DNA from: JAJDTR01 sp965220415
Lineage (GTDB): Bacteria > Poribacteria > WGA-4E > JAJDTR01
Assembly: GCA_965220415.1 (NCBI GenBank)
Contig: OZ244829.1
Coordinates: 4,960,001-5,024,000, forward strand
DNA: 64,000 nt
Direction: 5' to 3'
The notes below the pieces were generated by a model. It searched no databases, was not told the DNA's origin, and worked only from the letters and a program-made list of their open reading frames with translations. Shown in pieces: positions 1-8,416 of this stretch (its first letter is position 1; every line of letters starts with the position of its first letter). The position numbers and the translations under genes were made by a program.

Positions 1-948
1 CTTGTGGTCATGCTCTGCATTTCTAGTTGCGCTGCTCTTGAGGAGGCAAGCAAGCGCCGGCAGGAGAAGATTAAACAGCAGCAGAGCAAGCGCTACTTGA
101 CGCTGGCACGTCCGGATGCACAGATTTCGGTGTCAACCGGCGCACTGGAGATTGGAAGCGACCATTATACACTCACGTTCCACGAAGACCTGCTCAAAAA
201 CAAAGCCTTCGACGAACCGAGAGAGCGCGAAGAATTCGGACGCGGCGCGCTGGTGTATATGGAGAGCCTTTATACGTTCATTGAGGAGTTGTTCGGCATC
301 GAACCGCCAGTCCGCCGCATTGGTATTATACTTTACGAGGTGTTTCAGGGCACGACGCGAGTTGCCATAACGGAGACGAATTACAGCATGACGCCTCAGG
401 GCAATGAAGTGCTGCGAACGGTGGGCAAGGTAACGATGCACTTCCCGATGGCGATGTTTGACCAGAGAGACGTGCGGGCACACGAGTTGACGCATGCGTT
501 TACTACGGTTTACTACTTTCCCGTATGGTTCACCGAAGGGATAGCCGTGTTTGTACAGAACGAGTACGCCAAAGGCTCAGGGCATTTAGAGATTGATCTT
601 CATAACCAGATGAAACTCGACATGGACAATGTGAACGCTATCCAAACGTGGGAGGGGCACGGATCACACGATTCGGAGTGGGGCTACTCCTACTCGTACT
701 CGATCGCCAAAGCGTTGTACGAGCGATTGGGCGACGATTTCTACCCCGAACTGTTCCGAATCATCAAGCAGGAGCGGCTCCATCAAAAACTGCCGCGGCA
801 GATGAAGACGAGCATGCTGATTTACTACATGAATCAAGCTGCAGGGGAAGACCTTGTTCCGTTCTTTCAGGAACTCAAATTCAATGTCCAACGGTTAACA
901 CGACGGGAGATCGAGTCGGTTATCCGGCAGGCAACACCATCTCGATAG
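1..948 (+). CDS. Lipoprotein zinc metallopeptidase (peptidase MA-like), 5' end outside window
   Basis: The reading frame is open from base 1, so the start lies to the left of the window. The visible N-terminus (CISSCAALEEASKRRQEKIK) is the end of a lipoprotein signal peptide: lipobox cysteine, then a charged linker. About residue 160 is HELTHAF, a HExxH zinc-binding motif, followed by WFTEGIAVF, whose Glu is the likely third ligand. This is the gluzincin arrangement of peptidase MA-like families. A close full-length paralog lies at 49356-50354, and the next gene is duplicated with it (50371-51024). The 16-bp gap to the next gene and the shared order suggest co-transcription. Predicted role: outer-membrane or periplasmic protein-processing lipoprotein; substrate unknown. 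The family call is inference from motifs. Confidence 0.75.
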   Translation, partial: LVVMLCISSCAALEEASKRRQEKIKQQQSKRYLTLARPDAQISVSTGALEIGSDHYTLTFHEDLLKNKAFDEPREREEFGRGALVYMESLYTFIEELFGIEPPVRRIGIILYEVFQGTTRVAITETNYSMTPQGNEVLRTVGKVTMHFPMAMFDQRDVRAHELTHAFTTVYYFPVWFTEGIAVFVQNEYAKGSGHLEIDLHNQMKLDMDNVNAIQTWEGHGSHDSEWGYSYSYSIAKALYERLGDDFYPELFRIIKQERLHQKLPRQMKTSMLIYYMNQAAGEDLVPFFQELKFNVQRLTRREIESVIRQATPSR

Positions 949-964
949 GGAGGAACAGAAGCGC

Positions 965-1612
965 ATGAATATACCATCAACAATGACAGTTGTCTTGATT
1001 GCAGCAATCATCGCATCATCGACCGGGTGCGCCAGTATATCTGTCAAGCAGGCGTGGAGCAGCAACTTCGCTCTCACCGACGGCACAACGGCAAACGATC
1101 CGGCGATTATAGACGGAAACGTTGGAACGCTTGGGCAATCGCAGTACGTAGAAGCCACCGGCGATGCGATTATGGGTATGGAGGCGCAATCCGAAGCTAT
1201 CATCCTCCTGCCCGAACCCAAGTCCATCCACCGCGTCGTGATTCATTCGCCCAATTTGCGCGCATTTGACATCTGGATAACTGACGCGCAAGGCAGGTGG
1301 GAGAAAATTAAGGAGGTACAGAGTAACAAGAAGAAGATTATAGACCTTCGATTCGGTCGGACCGTGTATACGGCTGGCGTGAAGGTCAGGGTGCGCCGCA
1401 CTTCCGACGATGCGACGCTGCGCCGCAAGAATGTTCGCAATGTGCGCGGGTGGATCACGTATAGCGGAAACACAAACGCGCCTGCAAAGATTGCGGAGAT
1501 TGAGTTGTACGGTTTTGTCTCGGAGTCCGATGGTGCGAGCACCGTCACTCAAACGTCTACCAGTAGTACAACCGAGGAGGAACTTGACGAGATAGATCTG
1601 TTTTTGAAATGA
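965..1612 (+). CDS. Lipoprotein with discoidin (F5/8 type C)-like domain
   Basis: 215 residues. It has a lipoprotein signal ending at TGC (MNIPSTMTVVLIAAIIASSTGC). The middle (VVIHSPNLRAFDIWITDAQG, then a RWEKIKEV strand) reads like a galactose-binding/discoidin beta-sandwich, the kind used for carbohydrate or surface binding. The tail is Thr/Ser/Glu-rich and low in complexity. An AGGAGGAACAG-type RBS partly overlaps the end of the preceding peptidase gene, 16 bp away. A close paralog sits in the same position behind the second peptidase copy (50371-51024), so the two proteins probably work together. No catalytic motif is seen; the binding role is inference. Confidence 0.65.
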   Translation: MNIPSTMTVVLIAAIIASSTGCASISVKQAWSSNFALTDGTTANDPAIIDGNVGTLGQSQYVEATGDAIMGMEAQSEAIILLPEPKSIHRVVIHSPNLRAFDIWITDAQGRWEKIKEVQSNKKKIIDLRFGRTVYTAGVKVRVRRTSDDATLRRKNVRNVRGWITYSGNTNAPAKIAEIELYGFVSESDGASTVTQTSTSSTTEEELDEIDLFLK

Positions 1613-1769
1613 AACAATAGACATCTTTCCAAAATGGATCTGTGTAGTTACAGTAATCTTGGAGACTAGAATAACTACACCGATAATGGTTTGGAGATTG
1701 CTCTCCAATAAGTGCTTTCGATTCTTCAGTGAAAGCACTTTAACTAACACATCAAGTATTTGATGATAG

Positions 1770-1980
1770 GTAATTGTTTAGTTCAGTCCAGAACTTACGC
1801 GCCAACAGGAAATCGCGACCTGGAGATCGCTCCTACATTACGCTCAGGGATCTCTATCAGGATCTACTATCGCCTTCACTCTTCGTTCAGTTGATCACTC
1901 GCTATTCACTCGCTTGATCGCACCTACCGGCATGGTAGAACAGTTTCTTGTGACAGTTTTGTAAGCATTAAATACTTAGC
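1770..1980. repeat. Composite intergenic repeat block (TIR-type element end plus dispersed units)
   Basis: The gap 1613-1997 has no gene. It starts a block at 1770 with GTAATTGTTTAGT, the terminal sequence of the elements at 9604-9995, 39012-39181 and 58417-58773. It contains the 24-bp unit (1813-1836) found also at 5654, 12921 and 57458. It also holds an 'ATCTCTATC...TTCAGTTGATC..TCGCTTGATCG' unit seen at about 7393, 12810, 20100, 39800 and 58620. The right end could not be delimited because no matching inverted terminus was found. Confidence 0.6.
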
Positions 1981-1997
1981 GAATGAACCACCAAACA

Positions 1998-2399
1998 ATG
2001 AAAACTGCCATTTCCCTCATCGCCGGCGTCCTGCTGCTGTTGGTGTGGCATTCGGGTTGTGCATTCATCATGGAAGAACTTCCCGAACTCGAACCCGTCG
2101 AAGCCGTATTCTATTACGATCCGCATTCGGCATCCATAGCCAGCGCTTACAGCGCAAAGTTGCCGAAACGGCGGTTGATTAGGCAAGTGGTCATCCACTC
2201 GCTCGACCCTATCCGCGGCACGGACATCTATGTACGAGACGGAGAAGATAATTGGAGAATTGCCAAGGAGGTAAAGAGATCCATCAAGGGCGCCACCCGC
2301 ATCAGTCTGCGAGCCACCGGCGACGCGGTTAGGGTTATTCCCAAAACCGATGCACTGGGCGTTATCACCAAGGTTGAGGTCTTTGCTGTGCCGGAGTGA
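1998..2399 (+). CDS. Small discoidin-like lipoprotein
   Basis: 133 residues from ATG 1998 (MKTAISLIAGVLLLLVWHSG, then C). An in-frame ATG at 1983 lies inside a motif, ACTTAGCGAATGAACCAC, that recurs upstream of 8417 where it cannot be coding (it reads ATG AAC CAC TAA). I therefore prefer 1998. The lipobox is HSGC. The segment IRQVVIHSLDPIRGTDIYVR, followed by a strand ending AKEVK, aligns by eye with the discoidin-like lipoproteins at 965-1612 and 50371-51024, so this is a shorter paralog. It is probably exported and lipidated; function unknown. Confidence 0.6.
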   Translation: MKTAISLIAGVLLLLVWHSGCAFIMEELPELEPVEAVFYYDPHSASIASAYSAKLPKRRLIRQVVIHSLDPIRGTDIYVRDGEDNWRIAKEVKRSIKGATRISLRATGDAVRVIPKTDALGVITKVEVFAVPE

Positions 2400-2460
2400 G
2401 GGGAAATCATCATGAAGCAGCCTTTTTTCAAATTCAGATGAACCCGGGAGGAAAACAGTA

Positions 2461-2667
2461 GTGAGTCATATCGTAATGTGGGGGCTAACTATTCTGCCGG
2501 CTGTGAATATCGCCGTCATCGTTCTTGTGTTCATGCGGTTGATTGCAATACAGAAGAACAATGCAGCAAAATCAAAAAAAGAAGATTTCCATTTCCTTCG
2601 ATGGGTTCAATCTGAATACAGCTACTCGATAGCGCGTCGCAATCGGAAACCAATAACAAGGAGTTAA
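2461..2667 (+). CDS. Small single-span membrane protein
   Basis: 68 residues, GTG start with GGGAGGAAAAC upstream. Residues 6-27 form one hydrophobic segment (MWGLTILPAVNIAVIVLVFM) followed by a basic cytoplasmic tail. Its TAA stop overlaps the ATG of the LRR protein gene by one base, so the two are probably translationally coupled. No family is recognised. It could also be a leader-type ORF. Confidence 0.45.
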   Translation: MSHIVMWGLTILPAVNIAVIVLVFMRLIAIQKNNAAKSKKEDFHFLRWVQSEYSYSIARRNRKPITRS

Positions 2668-5600
2668 TGATGAAAACGCTAATTGTAAATCGAAATATAA
2701 TTGTCTCAATTTTTGCCGTAATGTTGTTGGTATATGGTGTGCAAGGCATCAGCTATGCTCAAGGTAGTGCACTCACTATTACACCGGGCGAAACCAATAC
2801 AACAATTAGGGTTAATTTTCGCGACACTTTCTACGCTTATGATGAGAAATCTTATCAGGTTCAACTGCGACAGAAAGGACCAAAAGGAGATTGGATTTTG
2901 AAATGCGGTACAATTCAAGATTTCTTCGATTCCGGTGTCCGTACCTTTACTGTTATCTTCACGGGCCTTGAACCCGGCACTACATACCAAGCACGCTGGC
3001 GGGAGGCCAACCAACCGAATTGTGCTGGTAACCCACCTAACCCAGATCCTTGGTCCCCGATTGGTGAAGGAACAACCTTTTTAGAAACACCTTCCCGTGT
3101 AGAATTTGTTGATGCAAATTTAGCAAGAACGGTACGCAATAGGTTAAGACTTTACACTGTAGGTGCAGACCTTCTCAAAATCCCTGAAGCGGAATTGACA
3201 AAACTGACACACCTTAAAATTAACAATGACTCGGATACACCCATGCAATGGAGGATAAGTAATCTAACAGGATTGGAACATGCGACTCAGCTCTCTACGT
3301 TATCTCTCCAATATAATAACCTCCGTGATATAACGCCCCTCGCACAACTGGCACAACTGACACAGTTAGACCTCGGTGATAATAACATCAGCGACATCAC
3401 GCCTCTCGCACAACTCACACAACTGACACAGTTGGACCTTGAGGGCAATGACGTCAGCGATATAACGCCCCTTGCACAACTGACACAACTGACACGGTTA
3501 TTTCTCGGAAGATCTTTTCATGGGAATGACATCAGCGACATCACGCCTCTCGCACAACTAACGCAGCTAAGGGTGTTACGCCTTGGCGCGAATAGCGTTA
3601 GCTCCCTAACCCCCCTTGCACAACTGACGCAACTGACGGATTTAAACCTTAAGAGCAATGACATCAGCGACATCACACCTCTCGCACAACTCACACAACT
3701 GACATGGTTAAGACTCGATGGTAATAATATTGACGACATCACGCCTCTCGCACAACTCATACAACTGATGGAGTTGTATCTGGCGGACAATAATATCAAC
3801 GACATCGCAGCCCTCGCACAACTCACACAATTGACACAGCTAGATCTCTCTGTTAATAACATCAGCGATGTTACCCCTATCACAGAATTGGTATCCCTTG
3901 AATGGTTGTTTCTTTTGCTTAATCCAATTGAGGATACGTACCCACTTAACGCACTCCTTGAAGCGAATCCAGATGTGTATATAGATATTGGAATTATCCG
4001 GGAGGAAGGGGGACCAACAATAACGGTATCAACGGTTCAACCGCTGACTGGATCAACATTGGACGGTGCCGTAGTGAAATTAACGTTGAGCAGCGGTGCT
4101 TTCGACAAGTGGATAAGTGGTTTTAGAGACGCATTCACGATTTCCGGTATTCCCGGTATAGACATTGGTCGGTATGGAACTGACGCAATCGAAGTAGTCA
4201 GTGATACGGAGGTTAAGATTAAACTTATATTTGAAGGCGACGTAATCAACACTGATTTTGTCTTAACTCTTACCGTGGGACCAAAAGCCGTAACTGGTTA
4301 CAACAGTGATGCCTACATGTTAGAGATTCCTGTTACCGGTGTAACTGAAGCTGAATTATCTCAAGCAGTAGTGGCATCAGCACCGTATCTTTTGACAGCG
4401 ACAACGTTGCATGGAAGCATAGTAACATTAAAACTGAACGGTGCGGTTTTCGACGTAGACAAGTACGCAAACGTAAACGTATCTGGAATTCCGGAGGTCA
4501 CTATTGCAAAGCGTGGGTTGAGGAGGGCTATAAGAAGAATAAGTGACACAGAAATAACGGTTGAGCTTAGATTCTTAGACAACATTACCGAAGATGCCAC
4601 GTTAATATTTACCGTCGCTTCATCTGCAATAGATAGGTATAACGGTCCTCCACTCACTGCAGAAATACCCGTCTCTGCAACAACTGAAGTTGAGCCTACT
4701 GGGGAATTAGTTGCATCAACTGCCTCGCCGCTGACAAAGGCGACGCTTGATGGAAGTGCGGTGACACTAACCCTGCAAGACAAGTCCTATGAACTTGGTC
4801 GCGGTTTCTCCGCTGCTGGCGGAGGCGTACGCGTACTGGGCGTTCCCGGCGTCACTGTTAGAGGATTCGGGCTAGGCGTATTTCGCTTGAGTGACACGGA
4901 GGTATCGGTTCGGCTTAATTTCGGTGGCGATTTCGATGATGACAAAACCCTAACCTTTTTGGTCAGCGCCGAGGTAATCGCCAATTACAGTGGTCCTCCT
5001 CTCGCGGCGGAGTTGCCAGTGGCAGCAAACGCGGAAACGCCCACCACTCCCCAGATACCAATCTCCGACGCTACGCTGAAGTTCTTTCCCTCCCCAGTCC
5101 AATCCCCGGCTGTCGGAGAACAGCTAACGCTCTCCCTAAACATCGCAAATGGAGAGAGCGTGGCGGCTTATCAAGCGACTGTTCAGTTTGACGACACCGC
5201 ACTCCGTTACATCTCAAGCGCCATCGGTGATTATCTCCCAGCGGGCGCGTTTCCGCTGCCCGTTGACGCATCGGGGAATACGGTAACGATCGGAGCAGTG
5301 TCTCTTGCAGGAGAAAGCAATGGCGATGGTACACTTGCCACGATTACTTTTGAAGTCATCGAAGTCAAAAAATCCACGGTGACGTTGTCTGATGTCATTC
5401 TCTCTGACAGTGCTGAAACTGCAATCAAACCGCAAGTTGAAGATGCGCAGATTATCGAACCGTCGCAACTGAATGAGGATGTCAATGGGGATGGGGATGT
5501 GAATATTCTGGATTTGGTCAGAGTCGCCGGACAGCTTGGACAATCCGGACAGAACAGCGCGGATGTCAACGGGGATGGGATTGTGAACATCCTGGATCTG

Positions 5601-6083
5601 GTCGCGGTCGCAGCTGCGCTTGGGAACGCGGCAGCGGCGCCGTCAGCCTGGTATCGCGACCTGGAGATCGCTCCTACAAGAGCGGATGTGGGAGAGTGGT
5701 TGGCTCAAGCGCAGGGACTAGACCTGACGGATGCAACGTCGCAGCGGGGGGTTCTTTTCTTGGAGCAACTTCTGGCGGTGCTGACACCCAAAGAGACGAT
5801 GCTTTTACCGAACTATCCGAATCCGTTCAACCCGGAGACGTGGATACCCTATCAACTCGCAACAGATGCGGATGTCACGTTAGCTATCCACGCCTTGGAC
5901 GGTCAGCTAATTCGGCGTTTGGCATTGGGATACCAAGTTGCGAGCACCTATAATAGCCGCAGCCGCGCCGCGTATTGGGACGGCAAGAACGACTTCGGTG
6001 AGCCGGTGGCGAGTGGAGTCTATTTTTACACCCTGACGGCGGGAGATTTCACCGCGACACGGAAGATGCTGATACGGAAGTAG
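2667..6083 (+). CDS. Secreted LRR-cohesin-dockerin protein with C-terminal sorting domain
   Basis: 1138 residues with an AAGGAG RBS. Signal peptide 1-32 ends SYAQ. Residues ~33-145 are a fibronectin-III-like sandwich. Residues ~195-430 are about ten internalin-like 22-residue LRRs (LTQLTQLDLGDNNISDITPL). Residues ~445-790 hold three related beta modules that open with a TVQPLTGSTLDGAVVKLTL-type strand. Residues ~795-930 resemble a cohesin (SPVQSPAVGEQLTLSLNIAN). Residues ~937-985 are a dockerin pair with two calcium loops (DVNGDGDVNILDLV, DVNGDGIVNILDLV). Residues ~1045-1138 are a FlgD/T9SS-like C-terminal domain (NYPNPFNPETWIPY ... SGVYFYTL ... TRKMLIRK). Likely surface-anchored or secreted, for adhesion or protein binding. 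LRR DNA is strongly repetitive and may vary in copy number. Confidence 0.85.
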   Translation: MMKTLIVNRNIIVSIFAVMLLVYGVQGISYAQGSALTITPGETNTTIRVNFRDTFYAYDEKSYQVQLRQKGPKGDWILKCGTIQDFFDSGVRTFTVIFTGLEPGTTYQARWREANQPNCAGNPPNPDPWSPIGEGTTFLETPSRVEFVDANLARTVRNRLRLYTVGADLLKIPEAELTKLTHLKINNDSDTPMQWRISNLTGLEHATQLSTLSLQYNNLRDITPLAQLAQLTQLDLGDNNISDITPLAQLTQLTQLDLEGNDVSDITPLAQLTQLTRLFLGRSFHGNDISDITPLAQLTQLRVLRLGANSVSSLTPLAQLTQLTDLNLKSNDISDITPLAQLTQLTWLRLDGNNIDDITPLAQLIQLMELYLADNNINDIAALAQLTQLTQLDLSVNNISDVTPITELVSLEWLFLLLNPIEDTYPLNALLEANPDVYIDIGIIREEGGPTITVSTVQPLTGSTLDGAVVKLTLSSGAFDKWISGFRDAFTISGIPGIDIGRYGTDAIEVVSDTEVKIKLIFEGDVINTDFVLTLTVGPKAVTGYNSDAYMLEIPVTGVTEAELSQAVVASAPYLLTATTLHGSIVTLKLNGAVFDVDKYANVNVSGIPEVTIAKRGLRRAIRRISDTEITVELRFLDNITEDATLIFTVASSAIDRYNGPPLTAEIPVSATTEVEPTGELVASTASPLTKATLDGSAVTLTLQDKSYELGRGFSAAGGGVRVLGVPGVTVRGFGLGVFRLSDTEVSVRLNFGGDFDDDKTLTFLVSAEVIANYSGPPLAAELPVAANAETPTTPQIPISDATLKFFPSPVQSPAVGEQLTLSLNIANGESVAAYQATVQFDDTALRYISSAIGDYLPAGAFPLPVDASGNTVTIGAVSLAGESNGDGTLATITFEVIEVKKSTVTLSDVILSDSAETAIKPQVEDAQIIEPSQLNEDVNGDGDVNILDLVRVAGQLGQSGQNSADVNGDGIVNILDLVAVAAALGNAAAAPSAWYRDLEIAPTRADVGEWLAQAQGLDLTDATSQRGVLFLEQLLAVLTPKETMLLPNYPNPFNPETWIPYQLATDADVTLAIHALDGQLIRRLALGYQVASTYNSRSRAAYWDGKNDFGEPVASGVYFYTLTAGDFTATRKMLIRK

Positions 6084-6309
6084 GAAGTAGTGGGCATACG
6101 CCGGTAATCCCCGTGATACGTGGGCGGACGGCACGCGGAGCGTGCCTGCTACCATATAGAATTCACTGCTACGAGGAAGATGCTGATACGGAAGTAGGAA
6201 GTGGTTGGCATACGCCGGTAATCCCCGTGGTACGTGGGCGGACGGCACGCGGAGCGTGCCTGCTACCGTCAGAGATTTCACCGCAGCACGGAGGATATTG
6301 ATGCGAACG
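6049..6309 (+). repeat. ~115-bp tandem repeat that includes the 3' end of the LRR gene
   Basis: The sequence encoding the final TRKMLIRK of the LRR protein (GATGCTGATACGGAAGTAGG at 6065) recurs at 6179 and, degenerate, at 6294, giving a period of ~114-115 bp and about 2.3 copies. Each complete unit carries the hairpin GGCACGC-GGA-GCGTGCC (6130-6146 and 6244-6260). The gap 6084-6421 holds no other gene. Confidence 0.85.
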
Positions 6310-6421
6310 AAGCAACGAGTTGGCAGAAGTGAGACAGGCGTTGTTTGTTTCGTTTTCATGATGTGTTCCTTGGTCAATGAGATAACGTTTATTCTAACTC
6401 AATAAAAGGAAAGTAGATAGT

Positions 6422-6910
6422 ATGATTGGACAAGTAATTCCCGGTTCATTTTTGTGGTTCGTTTGTCTTTGTGCGGTTCTTAGTATCGGAATCATCGGTT
6501 GCGGCGGTGGTGAGGACGAGAATGATTGGGTCGGTACATGGGCAATGGAAAGCGTTGATGGTCAGAGTGTAGAACAAAGTATGCAAGAAGATTTTGGCGA
6601 TGAAGCGGACGTTTCCATTGTTACCAACAGTTGGAGATTCAATAGCGATGGTACGATGGAAGCGGAAGTCCGCGTCAAAATTGAAGGGGGAGAGGGAGGC
6701 ACTGAAATTACCGCAACGAGTGCCCGGACCGCAATGGGCACTTACTCCTTATCTGGTTCCAGCTATACACTCACACTCGAAATAACTATTAACCTTTTTG
6801 GTGAGGCAGCGACCGAAACAGATGTAGACATCGGTACATGGTCTAGAAAAGGGAATACGCTTACGTTGATCAGCGACGAGGGCGAAACTATCGTTTTCAA
6901 AAAGAAATAA
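6422..6910 (+). CDS. Lipocalin-like lipoprotein
   Basis: 162 residues. A signal peptide of about 28 residues ends IGIIGC, followed by GGGEDEN, a typical lipoprotein linker. The rest is all-beta and begins DWVGTWAMESVDG, with later NSWRFNSDGTMEAEV, GTYSLSGSSYTL and RKGNTLTLISDEGETIVFKK. That WxGTW...F..dGT...Y...g..l.l pattern is common to small lipocalin-like/META-like lipoproteins. An AAAGGAAAG RBS precedes the ATG. Probably outer-membrane or periplasmic; ligand unknown. Confidence 0.65.
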   Translation: MIGQVIPGSFLWFVCLCAVLSIGIIGCGGGEDENDWVGTWAMESVDGQSVEQSMQEDFGDEADVSIVTNSWRFNSDGTMEAEVRVKIEGGEGGTEITATSARTAMGTYSLSGSSYTLTLEITINLFGEAATETDVDIGTWSRKGNTLTLISDEGETIVFKKK

Positions 6911-6917
6911 AGCCTAA

Positions 6918-7166
6918 TCAGGTTGGCACCTTCGAAAGATATGCAGAGTTGGGGATCATGGCGCTAATCACACCGTGAATTCCGTCGTGGTGGCGCTTGT
7001 AGAGCTGGTCGAACGCATCAAAGTTACCATCCTGAGAACGTTGAATCAGGAAGGCGTCGGGGGCATTATTTACGCTTTGAAGGAAAGCGGACATGGATTG
7101 TGCAAGGGAACACCAAGACGTTTTTGTCTCATCACTTACACAGTAGAATGCACGAGAGTGTTTCAA
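6918..7166 (-). pseudogene. Fragment of an ECF-type RNA polymerase sigma factor
   Basis: The minus-strand frame encodes PDAFLIQRSQDGNFDAFDQL at about 7000-7058, followed by YKRHHDGIHGVI. This matches the N-terminal signature of region 2 in ECF sigma factors (DxxLvxraq.GdxxAFxxLyxr). After ~36 residues the similarity ends (PNSAYLSKVPT, stop), and regions 2.4-4 are absent. I read it as a decayed remnant. Its tail abuts the end of the 6422 lipoprotein gene. Confidence 0.5.
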
Positions 7167-7169
7167 TAA

Positions 7170-7510
7170 TCAAATGGCTTTAGCCGGATTACCAAGTAAT
7201 GTTTTAACGACGTGGGCAGCGGCCTCCTACCGCTGTTTCCTACGGGAAGGGGTGGCGTGTGGGCTTTTTAACTTTCAACCACACTCCACCTTCCACATTT
7301 ATGTGCTATAGTCAATTCCATTCATATTTACACATGTTTGTAGGTGCGGTTGGAAACCGCACCTACGAGACCTTATAAATACCGGTTCGGTTAGGAAAGG
7401 GATCTCTATCAGGATCTACTATCGTCTTCACTATTCGTTCAGTTGATCCCTCGTTATCCACTCAGTTGATCGAACCTACCGCAGTGTATAAAAAAATTAT
7501 TGGTTTTACT
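7170..7510. repeat. Intergenic repeat block with 12-bp-stem hairpin
   Basis: No gene in 7170-7536. At 7341-7367 there is a perfect inverted repeat, GTAGGTGCGGTT-GGA-AACCGCACCTAC. From ~7393 there is another copy of the 'ATCTCTATCAGGATCTACTATCG ... TTCAGTTGATC' dispersed unit found at 1848. Confidence 0.55.
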
Positions 7511-7536
7511 ATAGTTTGAAAGAAAAGGGGTGTTCT

Positions 7537-7881
7537 TTGGATTGGTTAGAAATATTGATTGACGTGATTGTCGTTGTGTTGCTGTTGGGGATTCTTATCG
7601 TCGTGCTGCAACTGAAGAATCTGCTCAAACACATGATGAGCACGCTTCGAAGGGATGTAGAATCGGTGAAGAAGGAGATCGAGGCAGACATCCAGGATGT
7701 CCGAGTGGATACTAAAGAGACTCATGGGGACGTGCTGCGTATTCTGAGATCAATGCATAGGTCAATGCTGGACGATCTCGACGCCATCCGTAAAAGCGTC
7801 AAGAAAATTACCGAATCCGAGAACAGGGATTCGCGCACGGGACCTAGTCGAAAAAAAGGCAACGCGCACCTAGATGAGTAA
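7537..7881 (+). CDS. Membrane-anchored coiled-coil protein
   Basis: 114 residues from TTG 7537, chosen because AAAAGGGG lies 7 nt upstream; an in-frame TTG at 7516 would add seven residues without an RBS. Residues ~3-25 are hydrophobic (LEILIDVIVVVLLLGILIVV). The following ~65 residues are charged and heptad-like (RRDVESVKKEIEADIQDVRV), ending in a basic tail. This N-TM plus coiled coil resembles DUF948-like or cell-envelope spacer proteins. No catalytic motif. Confidence 0.5.
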   Translation: MDWLEILIDVIVVVLLLGILIVVLQLKNLLKHMMSTLRRDVESVKKEIEADIQDVRVDTKETHGDVLRILRSMHRSMLDDLDAIRKSVKKITESENRDSRTGPSRKKGNAHLDE

Positions 7882-7984
7882 GAGCGTAGTGCATGAGATT
7901 TACAGAATGAAAGGAGTGACGAGCGTGAGTGGCGCAAGAAGTGATTTCAATGTCCCGAGCATCACGACCTGTACCGCTCACATA

Positions 7985-8030
7985 GGGGGATGCCAAATCT
8001 AGCACCGCCCATAATCGGCATCCCCCTTTT
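7985..8030 (+). terminator. Stem-loop with T tract
   Basis: GGGGGATGCC (7985-7994) and GGCATCCCCC (8017-8026) form a perfect 10-bp stem with a 22-nt loop, followed by TTTT. It lies ~100 nt after the 7537 gene. Confidence 0.5.
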
Positions 8031-8036
8031 ACCGAT

Positions 8037-8077
8037 GCATAGCGGAAAACGCACAGAGTCGCATGCTATGCGATTTT
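8037..8077 (+). terminator. Second stem-loop with T tract
   Basis: GCATAGC (8037-8043) pairs with GCTATGC (8065-8071), followed by GATTTTTT. It sits directly behind the previous hairpin, so this may be a tandem terminator. Confidence 0.4.
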
Positions 8078-8189
8078 TTGCCATCGCCCTGTCTTTAGAT
8101 TCGTAAGCATCTAATCTCTAGCGTTTTGTGTCAAAACGTTAGAATGCAGGATATTGAATCACGTTACTAAATGGTTTATTTTCAAAAAA

Positions 8190-8398
8190 AATGGTTAGTG
8201 TTGGGCGCCGGTAGTTCACGTTGTCTGAACTGTGATTTATGTGATGAAGTGATTGCCATGATTATCAATCCTTAGTTGCCCGTGACGAGTGGATTCAACC
8301 ATTTCGTTGAAGCCACTTTGACTCCGGGAAGAAACCGAGTTGTGAAGAAAAAACTCGGTTTCATTAAGGATCAAAAACTTAGCGAATGAACCACTAAA
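8190..8398 (+). repeat. Dispersed repeat, 'GTGATTTATGTGATG' family, copy 1
   Basis: Contains TGTCTGAACTGTGATTTATG, then a TGATTGCCATGATTATCAAT stretch and a GGGAAGAAACCGAGTT hairpin arm. The same series is found at 12655-12815 and, interrupted, at 19690-19945. It ends at ACTTAGCGAATGAACCAC, 19 bp before the start codon of the next lipoprotein gene. Confidence 0.75.
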
Positions 8399-8416
8399 AG
8401 GAGAATTGGCATCAAT

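Noticed and set aside
1027..1750. Long antisense frames across the 965-1612 gene and similar shadows elsewhere
   Set aside because: No RBS, low-complexity or Arg-rich products, and a well-supported gene on the other strand.
6113..6405. Small plus-strand ORFs in the spacer after the LRR gene
   Set aside because: They run through the 115-bp tandem repeat and hairpins and have no RBS.
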